NCBI RefSeq assembly: GCF_900113655.1 | Contig: NZ_FOQF01000003.1 | Location: forward strand, 1 to 64,000 | Direction: 5' to 3' | Origin: Pseudobutyrivibrio sp. OR37 | Lineage (GTDB): Bacteria > Bacillota > Clostridia > Lachnospirales > Lachnospiraceae | Length of the DNA stretch: 64,000 nucleotides | Part shown: positions 43,575-55,630 of the stretch, piece after piece | Numbering within the stretch: the stretch's first letter is position 1 | Layout: every line of letters starts with the position of its first letter | Notes under the pieces: model-generated | Databases searched by the model: none | What the model saw: only the letters and a program-made list of their open reading frames with translations | Told to the model about the DNA's origin: nothing | Made by a program: the position numbers and the translations under genes

Positions 43575-44448
43575 CGTGCCTTTTCTTTCTGACGTAAACT
43601 CCATCAATTACTTTATCTGTCACGTTTTTAATATAAAAAACATAGTTATCATCTTCAAGTGTAAGGGATTTGCCATCCTCTGGAATCTTTCCATATAGGG
43701 AAATCAGATAACCATTTAAGGTTTCGTAGTCATCTGAAAACTTTGTTCCTAATATATCCTCTACCTCTTCAAGTGTGGTGGAACCATCCATCAGATAGGA
43801 GTCATCTGTCTTTATTTCAATTGATGCCTCATCCTCATCATGCTCATCTTCGATATTACCAACAATCTCCTCAAGTATATCTTCTAAGGATAACAAGCCT
43901 GATACCTGGCCATATTCATCCACCACTATAACCATATGCCTCTTTTTAGACTGCATTTTGGTAAATAAAGTGTTGATACCATGAGTCTCTGGAACAAATT
44001 CCGCAACCGAAAGGAATTCATGCAAATCCTTAACCTTTATATTATCAATATCTTTATCATAAAAATTAAGAATATCCTTAATATGAAGAATTCCAATGAT
44101 ATTGTCTAATTCTTCGATATAAACAGGGTATCGGCTCATATTATTATTATTAATAAAGCTGATGGCCTCTCGTAATGAACAATCACCATTAATAGCAACA
44201 ATACTCTTTCTATGAGTCATAATATCCTTTGCATCAGTGTCTGAAAATTCAAAGATATTTTGAATCATAGCCGCTTCGGAAGCCAAAATATTTCCATCTT
44301 CATGGCCTTCATTTACAAGAGAAATAACATCCTCTTCCGTAACATTTTCCTGTTTAGACCGCCTGTAGAGAATAACAATAAAAACAAGTTCCGTTATTGC
44401 AATAATAACAAGTAAAATTAACAAATAGGGATTCGACCCGTCTTCCAT
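43567..44448 (-). CDS. CorC/HlyC-like CBS-pair protein lacking the DUF21 domain
   Basis: The 293-residue protein has one membrane helix at about 8-27, then a linker with LASEAAMIQNIFEFSDTDAKDIMTHR, which marks the CNNM/CorC group. Two CBS repeats follow (about 75-195) including SRYPVYIEELDNIIGILHIKDI and VVDEYGQVSGLLSLEDILEEIVG. The C-terminal CorC_HlyC domain is at about 205-285. Full-length relatives carry a four-helix DUF21 transport domain, which is reduced to one helix here. A role in Mg2+/Co2+ handling is inference; the name hemolysin is historical. Confidence 0.85.
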   Translation of the reverse strand: MEDGSNPYLLILLVIIAITELVFIVILYRRSKQENVTEEDVISLVNEGHEDGNILASEAAMIQNIFEFSDTDAKDIMTHRKSIVAINGDCSLREAISFINNNNMSRYPVYIEELDNIIGILHIKDILNFYDKDIDNIKVKDLHEFLSVAEFVPETHGINTLFTKMQSKKRHMVIVVDEYGQVSGLLSLEDILEEIVGNIEDEHDEDEASIEIKTDDSYLMDGSTTLEEVEDILGTKFSDDYETLNGYLISLYGKIPEDGKSLTLEDDNYVFYIKNVTDKVIDGVYVRKKRHVE

Positions 44449-44500
44449 AAAAACTCCTTTCCTTATACAAAACTCTTACCTTACTATGATAACATACCTA

Positions 44501-44536
44501 ATTAAAAAAGACTAAACATATAAGTGTTTAGTCTTT
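44501..44536 (-). terminator. Terminator after the coiled-coil gene
   Basis: A perfect 12-bp stem pairs 44525-44536 with 44507-44518 around a 6-nt loop. On the minus strand a T-rich run (TTTTTTAAT) follows. Confidence 0.8.
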
Positions 44537-44558
44537 AAAAATTTCGTGAAAAGTTTCG

Positions 44559-45338
44559 CTAATCGGTTTCATTAGCTTGTCCTTCCTCTAATTCATCAGT
44601 CGCAGTTGCTTCATCCTCTTTTGTCTCCTTGGCCACTGCGTCCAAATCTATGTCCTCAAGGTCTACATTGGTAATTTCCTTATCGCCTGCTTCCTTGTCA
44701 TCAGACTGCTTATCAGACGTAGGATTTGCCTTGTCATCAAGGCTTCCAATGTAAAACTCCCCATTTTGCATATCGAAAAGATTAAGGACCTCCATTCCAA
44801 ACACATCATGCATATATGAATAGATTTCTTTATTATTAATCTCTCTATTATGCTTTCTAATAACATTTTTCTTAAGCTTAACTCTTACATCCTTAATCCA
44901 TTCAGTGATTTCCTCCGCCTCTTTTGAGTTTGTGCGAAGCTTATCATAACAAAAATCCATAGATGCAATCATAAGCTCTCTATTCACTTCATCTATTTGC
45001 TTTGGAATGTCTAAAAGCTCATCTTCATTTGCTTCGATGCGCTCTTTACATTCCTCAAGTAGTCTTTTATCATCATCTAACTTTTTGGAAACTAAATCAG
45101 AGGTTCCCTCCATATTAGACATAACAGAAGCCATAAGATTTTCCTTAACCTTCTTTAAATCCTTAAGTTCCTGCTTGATTTCAGCTTCTCGCTTTATAAG
45201 CTCGTTTTCCTTGGCCTCAAGCTCTTTAACTTCCTCTGGCTTACCACCTAGAGCAAACAGCCTGTGCCATTTTTGGTCTAATATAAGGATAGGTATCTTA
45301 ATATCTGCAAGTGCAGAAGAAAAATCTCTTTCAGCCAT
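44559..45338 (-). CDS. Coiled-coil cytosolic protein, unknown function
   Basis: This 259-residue protein has no membrane segment. A long heptad-rich coiled coil runs from about residue 33 to 120 (Glu, Lys and Leu dominate). A folded part with a possible helix-rich core lies at about 120-200 (YSYMHDVFGMEVLNLFDMQNG reduced to its core FGMEVLNLFD). The tail from about 205 is acidic and disordered. It begins 8 nt after rex and shares its transcript. I do not recognise a named domain. A structural or adaptor role is a guess. Confidence 0.7.
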   Translation of the reverse strand: MAERDFSSALADIKIPILILDQKWHRLFALGGKPEEVKELEAKENELIKREAEIKQELKDLKKVKENLMASVMSNMEGTSDLVSKKLDDDKRLLEECKERIEANEDELLDIPKQIDEVNRELMIASMDFCYDKLRTNSKEAEEITEWIKDVRVKLKKNVIRKHNREINNKEIYSYMHDVFGMEVLNLFDMQNGEFYIGSLDDKANPTSDKQSDDKEAGDKEITNVDLEDIDLDAVAKETKEDEATATDELEEGQANETD

Positions 45339-45346
45339 AAAATCAC

Positions 45347-45976
45347 CTACTTTTTATGCTGTGAAATGTTATAGGAAAGCTGCATTAAACTATCAGAAAG
45401 ATGTACGTTTTCAATAACTACATCTGGAATATCATCCAAATCCACATGGGCAAAATTCCAAATAGCATGTACTCCAAGAGAAACAAGCTTTAGAGCTGTA
45501 CTCTTAGCATTCTGCTTAGGTAATGTAAGGGCAGCTATTTCCACATTATTGTTCTTAATGAATTCTGGTAATTCATCTAACATTTGAACTGGTAAATCTC
45601 TTACCATTTTACCTTTAAGCTCAGGATTGACATCAAACAATCCAATAATTTTAAATCCAACTCGCTCAAACTTAACATAGCCTGCAATAGCCTGACCAAG
45701 ATTACCAGCACCAATAACAATAACGTTATGTGTATCATTAACGCCTAAAATATTGCCAATTTCATCATGAAGATAAGCAACATTATAGCCATATCCCTGC
45801 TGACCGAAGCCGCCAAAATTGTTAAGGTCCTGTCTAATCTGTGATGCAGTCACATGCATGCGTTTACTTAAATCGTTTGATGAAATTCTTTCAACACCGT
45901 CGTCTAAAAGCTCACCTAAGTATCTGTAATATCTTGGGAGTCTTCTTATAACCGCCTGTGATATCTGTTTATCCAA
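45347..45976 (-). CDS. rex: Redox-sensing repressor Rex
   Basis: Rex senses the NADH/NAD+ ratio and represses fermentation genes when NAD+ is high. The 209-residue protein has an N-terminal winged helix (about 1-80: RLPRYYRYLGELLDDG, RMHVTASQIRQDLNNFGGFG) and a Rossmann NADH domain with IGAGNLGQAIAGY and FDVNPELKGK. The C-terminal helix that swaps between subunits is present. The start is TTG at 45976, set by GGAGG 8 nt before. The promoter overlaps a Rex-like operator, so it probably regulates itself. Confidence 0.94.
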   Translation of the reverse strand: MDKQISQAVIRRLPRYYRYLGELLDDGVERISSNDLSKRMHVTASQIRQDLNNFGGFGQQGYGYNVAYLHDEIGNILGVNDTHNVIVIGAGNLGQAIAGYVKFERVGFKIIGLFDVNPELKGKMVRDLPVQMLDELPEFIKNNNVEIAALTLPKQNAKSTALKLVSLGVHAIWNFAHVDLDDIPDVVIENVHLSDSLMQLSYNISQHKK

Positions 45977-46007
45977 ATCTAACGCCTCCTCATTGCACTG
46001 TAATTTA

Positions 46008-46036
46008 ATTATAAAATTCAGATAAAACTATGTCAA
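46008..46036 (-). promoter_or_regulatory. Consensus promoter for rex
   Basis: On the minus strand it has TTGACA (46031-46036), a 17-nt spacer and TATAAT (46008-46013): a perfect match at both boxes. It sits about 32 nt before the TTG start. Confidence 0.85.
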
Positions 46037-46047
46037 GATTTTAACAA
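46030..46047. promoter_or_regulatory. Rex operator candidate over the -35
   Basis: The 18 bases match the clostridial Rex consensus TTGTTAA-N4-TTAACAA in 12 of 14 defined positions: one half-site is perfect and the other has 5 of 7. It overlaps the -35 of the rex promoter, as expected for self-repression. Confidence 0.6.
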
Positions 46048-46056
46048 ACATCATTT

Positions 46057-47973
46057 TTAGTCTGCATTCAATTCTTCCCATTTTTCGTAGAGTTCCTCTA
46101 GTTTATTATCCACCTCAGCCTGCTTTGCAGATAATTCATTAAGCTTTGCAGAGTTAGTCATATTTTCAGGCTTAACAAACTCTTCCTCAAGCTTTGCTTT
46201 TTCTGCTTCAAGCTTTTCAATTTCATCTTCGATTTTATTTATTTGGTTTTGAAGCTTACGCTTTTCTGCTTCAATTCTTTTTTGTTCTTTATAGTCAAGT
46301 TTGGCTGCAGTTTCCACTGCCTGGCTTTCTCCACCAATATTGGCATTACCATTAGCATTTCCGTATAATTGCTCTTTTTTAGCAATATAATCATCATAAT
46401 TACCAAGGTATTTTGTCAAACGACCATTTGATAGCTCTAATATAATATTAGCTGTTCTATTAACAAAATATCTGTCGTGGCTAACGTATAAAAGTGTACC
46501 ATCATATTCGTTAAGAGCATCTTCAAGCTTTTCCTTTGAATCCATATCCAAGTGGTTGGTAGGCTCATCAAGGATTAGGAAATTTGACTTTGAAAGCATC
46601 AGTTTAGCCAAAGACACTCTACCGCGCTCACCACCTGATAGTTCAATGATTCGCTTGAACACATCATCCTCAGTAAACATAAATGCAGCCAAGGTATTTC
46701 TAACCTTTGTTTCTGTAAGGAATGGGTAAGCATCATGTAATTCACTAAAGATTGTATTTGATTCTGTAAGCCCCTGCTGTTCCTGGTCATAATATCCAAC
46801 AGTAACATTTGCACCAAATTTGATTTCGCCGGTTTCAAAGGAAGTAAGTCCATTAATGCATTTTAGGATTGTTGTTTTTCCAGTACCATTATCACCTAAA
46901 ATGGCAATCTTATCCCCTTTGTGGACCTCAAAGGATAAATCGGTAAAGATATTTTTATCTTCATAAGATTTTGTAACATTACAAAAATCGAGAACATCCT
47001 TACCACTTTCCTTTTCAATCTCAAGTGTTAAACGCATTCCAGCAGATTCCTTATCAGGCGCATCCATCACTTCCATTTTATCAAGAAGCTTCTTACGGCT
47101 TTCTGCTCTCTTAATAGATTTTTCTCTATTGAAGGATTGAAGCTTATCAATAACTGCTTTTTGATGTTCTATTTCCTTTTGCTGCTTTTCATAGGCTCTT
47201 TCATAGGTAACCTGATAAACTGCCTTCTGCTCGACATAGGCAGAATAATTACCTGTATACACAGAGGTTCTGCCGTAGGACAAATCCACTACATGATCTA
47301 CAATCTTATCAAGGAAATATCTATCATGAGCTACAATTACAACAGAGCCCTTATAAGATGACAAATAGCCTTCAAGCCATACTATAGAATTCAAATCCAA
47401 GTGGTTAATAGGCTCATCCAAAAGCAAAAGATCAGGTGCTGATGCTAAAAGACGACCCAAGCTAACTCTGGTCTTTTGACCACCTGAAAGCTCATTCATG
47501 CTCTTTTGTAAATCATCGCCTTCAAAGCCCAAGCCCTTTAAAATGCCTATAGCTTCAGAGCGGAAGGTGTATCCACCTTCAATATCAAATTGATGCTGTA
47601 ATTTATGGTAATTATCCATAAAGGCTGCCATATCGGCTGTTGCCACCTGACTCATTTCAGCTTCCATAGCGGCTAAACGCTTTTCCATAGAAAGCAAATC
47701 TGCCCTAGCATTTAAAACTGTATCAAGGATATTTGTTCCGTAATGGTCCTCTTGGTACTGAGCCAAATATCCAAAGGTAGCATCCTTTTTAAGAGTCACT
47801 TCACCCTCATCAGCATTAAGCTCGCCAATGATGATTTTAAGAAGTGTAGACTTACCAGTACCATTATTTCCTACAATGGCTACCTTTGAACCTTCATCAA
47901 CAGTAAATGTGGCATCCTTTATGATATTGTCTTCGCCAAATGATTTATAAATATGTGAAACGTTAAGAAGCAT
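46057..47973 (-). CDS. ABC-F family ATPase
   Basis: This 638-residue soluble protein has two ABC cassettes: Walker A GNNGTGKSTLLK and GDNGTGKTTILK, signatures LSGGQKTRVSLGRLL and LSGGERGRVSLAKLM, and the linker between them. There are no membrane segments. A C-terminal charged coiled coil (about 565-638) puts it near Uup/YfmR. ABC-F proteins bind the ribosomal E-site and aid translation or give antibiotic resistance; a housekeeping translation role is most likely here. The domains are complete with Walker B DEPINHLD and DEPTNHLD. Confidence 0.9.
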   Translation of the reverse strand: MLLNVSHIYKSFGEDNIIKDATFTVDEGSKVAIVGNNGTGKSTLLKIIIGELNADEGEVTLKKDATFGYLAQYQEDHYGTNILDTVLNARADLLSMEKRLAAMEAEMSQVATADMAAFMDNYHKLQHQFDIEGGYTFRSEAIGILKGLGFEGDDLQKSMNELSGGQKTRVSLGRLLASAPDLLLLDEPINHLDLNSIVWLEGYLSSYKGSVVIVAHDRYFLDKIVDHVVDLSYGRTSVYTGNYSAYVEQKAVYQVTYERAYEKQQKEIEHQKAVIDKLQSFNREKSIKRAESRKKLLDKMEVMDAPDKESAGMRLTLEIEKESGKDVLDFCNVTKSYEDKNIFTDLSFEVHKGDKIAILGDNGTGKTTILKCINGLTSFETGEIKFGANVTVGYYDQEQQGLTESNTIFSELHDAYPFLTETKVRNTLAAFMFTEDDVFKRIIELSGGERGRVSLAKLMLSKSNFLILDEPTNHLDMDSKEKLEDALNEYDGTLLYVSHDRYFVNRTANIILELSNGRLTKYLGNYDDYIAKKEQLYGNANGNANIGGESQAVETAAKLDYKEQKRIEAEKRKLQNQINKIEDEIEKLEAEKAKLEEEFVKPENMTNSAKLNELSAKQAEVDNKLEELYEKWEELNAD

Positions 47974-47984
47974 ATATTTTACCT

Positions 47985-48014
47985 AAAAAATGCGCCTGAC
48001 TTTTGCCAGGCGCA
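47985..48014 (-). terminator. Terminator after pnp
   Basis: An 8-bp GC-rich stem pairs 48007-48014 with 47991-47998 around an 8-nt loop. On the minus strand a run of six T follows. Confidence 0.85.
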
Positions 48015-48030
48015 AAATGAACTCAAAATT

Positions 48031-50112
<2,082 letters not shown>

Positions 50113-50152
50113 GGCTTTCTCCTTTAAATATTTTATATATTTAAGCATCAAC

Positions 50153-50223
50153 CCGAAACTACTGAAAACGAAGCGAGAAAAAATAAAACTAACATATTTT
50201 CGCTCCTAATTCAGTGGCTTCGG
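50153..50223 (-). promoter_or_regulatory. Long imperfect hairpin in the pnp leader
   Basis: Three helical segments line up: 50153-50157 with 50219-50223, 50159-50166 with 50210-50217 (one G-U), and 50172-50179 with 50197-50204 (one G-U), with small internal loops and a 17-nt end loop. About 21 pairs form in 71 nt, ending 40 nt before the pnp start. In enteric bacteria a comparable stem is cut by RNase III and drives PNPase autoregulation. Same role here is inference. Confidence 0.6.
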
Positions 50224-50247
50224 ATTTTGCTTTTATACCTAATTCAT

Positions 50248-50279
50248 AAGAAAATGAGCGGAGTAATTGTACTCCGCTC
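50248..50279 (-). terminator. Terminator or attenuator after rpsO
   Basis: A perfect 10-bp GC-rich stem pairs 50270-50279 with 50256-50265 around a 4-nt loop. The tail on the minus strand is ATTTTCTTATG, so stopping may be partial, letting some transcripts reach pnp. Confidence 0.75.
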
Positions 50280-50286
50280 CTATAGA

Positions 50287-50553
50287 TTACTTTCTTAAAC
50301 CAAGACGCTCAATGATTGAACGATATCTTTCAATGTCTGTGTTCTTAAGGTAAGCAAGAAGGTTTCTTCTCTTACCAACCATCTTCATCATACCACGACG
50401 TGAGTGATGATCACCTGGGTTAGCCTTAAGGTGCTCTGTAAGCTCAGCGATACGTGCTGAAAGAACTGCGATCTGAACCTCTGGAGAACCTGTGTCACCA
50501 GCTGTTCTAGCGTACTCATTGATAATTGCCTGTTTCTTCTCTTTTGTAATCAT
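50287..50553 (-). CDS. rpsO: Ribosomal protein S15
   Basis: This 88-residue protein binds the 16S central domain early in small-subunit assembly. It shows the family's landmarks: [40 protein letters not shown] and the end [14 protein letters not shown] strong AGGAGGT lies upstream. It has a well-defined promoter and a hairpin leader. Confidence 0.97.
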   Translation of the reverse strand: MITKEKKQAIINEYARTAGDTGSPEVQIAVLSARIAELTEHLKANPGDHHSRRGMMKMVGKRRNLLAYLKNTDIERYRSIIERLGLRK

Positions 50554-50583
50554 TTGAATTACCTCCTATAAAATATGTATGCC

Positions 50584-50624
50584 GTAACTAAGGTAAAGGT
50601 CGGAGTGTCCAAAACCTGAGTTAC
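50584..50624 (-). promoter_or_regulatory. Structured rpsO leader hairpin (S15 autoregulation candidate)
   Basis: An 11-position stem (one mismatch) pairs 50584-50594 with 50614-50624. In the RNA a symmetric UUU/UUU internal loop and a GG/CC pair inside it follow. It lies in the roughly 85-nt leader between promoter and the start codon, 31 nt before the gene. S15 is known to repress its own mRNA through several unrelated leader structures in different phyla; this one does not match a form I can name. Confidence 0.5.
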
Positions 50625-50644
50625 AGTAAAATTAGTACCGATAT

Positions 50645-50673
50645 ATAATATCACAGCCCGCAAAAGATGTAAA
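50645..50673 (-). promoter_or_regulatory. Promoter of rpsO
   Basis: On the minus strand it has TTTACA (50668-50673), a 17-nt spacer and TATTAT (50645-50650) preceded by TGA, an extended -10. Start of RNA would be near 50638. Confidence 0.7.
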
Positions 50674-50696
50674 CTATAATAAAACTAATGTGTCAA

Positions 50697-51305
50697 TTAA
50701 TTTAACGCAATTAAGTCTTCTATGCCGTATTGGCTGACATTTTTCAGCTTGCCACTGTTGACGTAAATAACTGAAAAATCGTTATTTAGTGCAAAGTAAA
50801 CACTACCCGTATCAGCATCTGTGTCACCAATTGAAATGATTGTAGCGTACCCGGCTGCATCGTATACATAATACTGTGGCGAATCTTTAGTGATACCATA
50901 ATCTTCTGCGTTTTCACCAGCTATTACATCTGTAAAACGTATATCAGTAAAATAATTTAAAACCTTATCTATTCTATCCTCATTGATATCTAAGGATTCA
51001 TCGTCTGTATATACCCACTGGTCGTCCTTGCGCTCAAACTTTAAAAGAATACCGTTATTATCAGTAAAATAAAAGCTATATATCTCTTCCTGCGGAATGA
51101 GAAAAATAATCTCGCCCTCATCCTCTATAACACTTTCCTCATCTAAATCCTCTGGAGTAACAGCTTCAATTGATTTAGAGGAAGACCATTTTTTGTTTCC
51201 TATGTGCTTTTTGTTAAATGTAAATATGAAAAGCAGAGCAAGGAGCACAACCACTAAAATGAGTAATACTATTTTAATGTTTTTCGAATTAATAATATTT
51301 TTCAT
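50697..51305 (-). CDS. DUF4340-type membrane-anchored protein
   Basis: This protein of 202 residues from the ATG at 51305 has one N-terminal membrane helix (about 11-30) and an extracytoplasmic part. The sequence KFERKDDQWVYTDDESLDI, then RIDKVLNYFTDIRFTDVI and AEDYGITKDSPQYYVYD, matches the DUF4340 pattern. Related proteins are found with gliding or ABC export loci, but none is near here. It follows purA after 16 bases. The function is unknown. Confidence 0.7.
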   Translation of the reverse strand: MKNIINSKNIKIVLLILVVVLLALLFIFTFNKKHIGNKKWSSSKSIEAVTPEDLDEESVIEDEGEIIFLIPQEEIYSFYFTDNNGILLKFERKDDQWVYTDDESLDINEDRIDKVLNYFTDIRFTDVIAGENAEDYGITKDSPQYYVYDAAGYATIISIGDTDADTGSVYFALNNDFSVIYVNSGKLKNVSQYGIEDLIALN

Positions 51306-51321
51306 AACCCTCAATAATTAA

Positions 51322-52596
51322 TTATCTATAGATAATATCTTCTCTTCCAGGACCATTTGAAACCATTGTGATTGGGAATCCAATTTCCTTTTCAATGAAT
51401 TCAATATAGTTTCTACAATTTTCTGGTAAATCCTCGTACTTTTTAATTCCTCTGATATCGCATTTCCATCCAGGAAGTGTCTTAAGTACTGGCTTTGCCT
51501 TTTCAAGCTTTGAAGTAACAGGGAAGTCTGTTGTAACCTCTCCATCGATTTCGTAACCTACGCAAACTGGAATTTCATCAAGATATCCAAGTACATCAAC
51601 TACTGTAAATGCTACATCTGTTGTGCCCTGCATTCTACAACCGTACTTAGAAGCAACGCAGTCAAACCATCCCATACGACGTGGACGACCTGTTGTAGCA
51701 CCGAACTCACCACCGTCACCACCGCGACGTCTAAGTTCATCTGCTTCGTCACCGAAGATTTCAGAAACGAATGCACCTGCTCCAACTGCTGACGAGTATG
51801 CCTTACATACTGTAACAACCTGCTTAAGCTCCTGGGCTGGAATACCAGCTCCAATACATCCGTATGGTGCAAGTGTTGATGAAGATGTAACCATAGGATA
51901 AATTCCGTGGTCTGGATCCTTAAGAGTTCCAAGCTGACCTTCAAGAAGGATTGTCTTATTTTCTTTGATTGCATTCCAAAGGTATGCTGATGTATCACAT
52001 ACATAAGGAGCAATCATATCTCTATACTCGTGAAGTGTATTAAGAAGCTCTTCTTCTGTAAGAAGTGGCTTGTGATATAAATGTTCAAGAAGAACATTCT
52101 TCTGATCACAGGTACGAGCTACCTTTTCCTTAAGAAGCTCCTCATCAAAAAGCTCCTGAACCTGATAACCGATTTTAGCGTACTTATCAGAGTAAAATGG
52201 TGCAATACCACTCTTTGTCGAACCGAATGAAGCTTTACCTAATCTTTCTTCCTCGTATTGATCAAAAAGGATATGATATGGCATAACAATCTGAGCTCTA
52301 TCAGACACAAGTATGTGTGGAGCTGGAACCCCTTTCTCCTCTATAGATTTAATCTCTTTAATGAGAACAGGGATGTTAAGTGCAACACCGTTTCCAATAA
52401 TACTTGTTGTATGATTATAAAAAACTCCTGAAGGTAATGTGTGAAGTGCGAATTTACCATAGTTGTTTACGATAGTGTGTCCTGCATTAGCACCTCCTTG
52501 AAATCGTACTATGATGTCTGCGTCAGCTGCCATCATGTCAGTAATCTTTCCTTTGCCTTCGTCGCCCCAATTAGCGCCTACAACTGCTTTAACCAT
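51322..52596 (-). CDS. purA: Adenylosuccinate synthetase
   Basis: PurA joins IMP and aspartate with GTP, the first step from IMP to AMP. The 424-residue protein has GANWGDEGKGKITDMM (GTP loop), QGGANAGHTIV, KSGIAPFYSDKYAKIG and GEFGATTGRPRRMGWFD. Active-site Asp13- and His41-type residues are present. It is preceded by a DegV gene with 23 nt between. Confidence 0.96.
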   Translation of the reverse strand: MVKAVVGANWGDEGKGKITDMMAADADIIVRFQGGANAGHTIVNNYGKFALHTLPSGVFYNHTTSIIGNGVALNIPVLIKEIKSIEEKGVPAPHILVSDRAQIVMPYHILFDQYEEERLGKASFGSTKSGIAPFYSDKYAKIGYQVQELFDEELLKEKVARTCDQKNVLLEHLYHKPLLTEEELLNTLHEYRDMIAPYVCDTSAYLWNAIKENKTILLEGQLGTLKDPDHGIYPMVTSSSTLAPYGCIGAGIPAQELKQVVTVCKAYSSAVGAGAFVSEIFGDEADELRRRGGDGGEFGATTGRPRRMGWFDCVASKYGCRMQGTTDVAFTVVDVLGYLDEIPVCVGYEIDGEVTTDFPVTSKLEKAKPVLKTLPGWKCDIRGIKKYEDLPENCRNYIEFIEKEIGFPITMVSNGPGREDIIYR

Positions 52597-52619
52597 AACA
52601 ATCCTCCTAAAAACAATAT

Positions 52620-53492
52620 TTAATTTATATCAATCAATTTCTTAGTCACTGTACAAGCTAAAGCGCCTGGTCCAATATGACATGAAACTGAAAGTGATAA
52701 CGGATCAATCCAGATTTCTTTACCTGGGAATTCTGCTAAAAGTTCTTCTCTGAACTTTTCTGCTGCTTCCTGGTTCTGTGTATGTGCAATTGAGATAATC
52801 ACATCATCCGGATTATCTGTGTGAAGAACATTTTGCATATCCTTCTTCAAAGCATCTATCATAATAGATTTAGCCTGCTTCATTGTGCGGGCCATTGCAA
52901 ACTTATCTAGCTTTTCTCCGTAGATTGAAAGAACCGGCTTAATCTTAAGTAATGAGCCGATAGCTGCAACTGCAGGTGTAAGACGGCCGCCCTTCTTAAG
53001 ATATTCCAAAGTATCTACTGTGATATAAATAGTAGATGCTGCCTTGATTTCCATTAATGCATCGCATATCTCCTGAGCAGTTTTGCCCATATCTGCGAGC
53101 TTTTTAGCCTCTAAAGCTGAAAGCTTCTGTGTAACAGAAATACGCTGATTATCCACAACTACGACTCTTCCATCGTAATCCTCTGAAAGCATTTTAGCTG
53201 TATCGCAGGATGATGAAAGTCCTGAAGACATTGGAATGTAAACTAATTCATCGTAGTCTTCTAGAATCTTGTCCCAAGTATCCATAAGATTTCCTGTGAT
53301 AGGCATTGAAGTTGTGATTTCTCCACCTTCTGTAAGTTTCTTATAGAAATCGTCCTGGGATAAATCGATATCCTCGTAATATAATTCTCCATTAATATAA
53401 AATGGCATTGGCTCAACAAAGATTCCAAGCTCCTTTGACTGTGCCTGTGTAATGCCGCTATTACTATCTGTAAGTATTGCTACTTTCTTCAT
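52620..53492 (-). CDS. DegV family fatty-acid-binding protein
   Basis: This 290-residue protein has the DegV two-domain fold: VAILTDSNSGITQ at the N-terminus, YIPMSSGLSSSCDTA, VVVVDNQRISV and GGRLTPAVAAIGSLLKIKPVLSI. DegV/FakB proteins bind a fatty acid and present it to the FakA kinase in some Firmicutes. No fakA lies in the window, so the partner is unproven. Confidence 0.92.
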   Translation of the reverse strand: MKKVAILTDSNSGITQAQSKELGIFVEPMPFYINGELYYEDIDLSQDDFYKKLTEGGEITTSMPITGNLMDTWDKILEDYDELVYIPMSSGLSSSCDTAKMLSEDYDGRVVVVDNQRISVTQKLSALEAKKLADMGKTAQEICDALMEIKAASTIYITVDTLEYLKKGGRLTPAVAAIGSLLKIKPVLSIYGEKLDKFAMARTMKQAKSIMIDALKKDMQNVLHTDNPDDVIISIAHTQNQEAAEKFREELLAEFPGKEIWIDPLSLSVSCHIGPGALACTVTKKLIDIN

Positions 53493-53520
53493 AAATCACC
53501 TCTAAATTTTATGGCTTAAA

Positions 53521-53560
53521 TTAAAAAGCACCGCTGATTATTTTATCATAATCAGCGGTG
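53521..53560 (-). terminator. Terminator after groEL
   Basis: A perfect 12-bp stem pairs 53549-53560 with 53529-53540 around an 8-nt loop. The minus-strand tail is TTTTTAATTT. Confidence 0.9.
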
Positions 53561-53584
53561 AATTAAAACCTAAAAGCGAAAATT

Positions 53585-55240
<1,656 letters not shown>

Positions 55241-55267
55241 TTAGTTAAATCAAATGCTGTCAAAATA

Positions 55268-55552
55268 TTATTCTACAATTGCAAGAATATCATTCTGACG
55301 AACGATAATGTATTCTTCACCCTCAAGCTTAACATCTGTACCAGCATATTTAGAATAGATAACCTTCTGGCCTTCCTTTACCTGCATTGTGATTTCTTTA
55401 CCATCTACAACCCCGCCAGGACCAACTGCAATAACCATAGCTTCCTGTGGCTTTTCCTGAGCTGCTGTAGCTAAAATAATACCAGACTTTGTAGTCTCTT
55501 CAGCTTCGCACTGTTTTAATACAACTCTGTCAGTTAATGGAACCAATTTCAT
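55268..55552 (-). CDS. groES: Co-chaperonin GroES
   Basis: GroES caps the GroEL ring. The 94-residue protein begins MKLVPLTDRVVLKQCEAEET, has the mobile loop (TTKSGIILATAAQEKPQEA) and the end YIIVRQNDILAIVE. A strong AGGAGGT-type site lies upstream. It is the first gene of the groESL operon, with CIRCE 41 nt upstream. Confidence 0.97.
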   Translation of the reverse strand: MKLVPLTDRVVLKQCEAEETTKSGIILATAAQEKPQEAMVIAVGPGGVVDGKEITMQVKEGQKVIYSKYAGTDVKLEGEEYIIVRQNDILAIVE

Positions 55553-55592
55553 TTTATATTACCTCCTAAAATAAATTATCAATTATCATTTA

Positions 55593-55619
55593 TTAGCACT
55601 CATTATAATCGAGTGCTAA
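55593..55619 (-). promoter_or_regulatory. CIRCE operator (HrcA site)
   Basis: TTAGCACTC at 55593-55601 and GAGTGCTAA at 55611-55619, 9-nt spacer, match the CIRCE consensus exactly. It sits just downstream of the predicted start of RNA, so HrcA bound here would block groESL until heat stress. The hrcA gene is not in the window. Confidence 0.97.
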
Positions 55620-55630
55620 CTACAAAAAGT

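Noticed and set aside
50691-50696. TTGACA as the -35 of the rpsO promoter
   Set aside because: No -10 lies 16-18 nt downstream. The TTTACA/TATTAT pair further in fits better.
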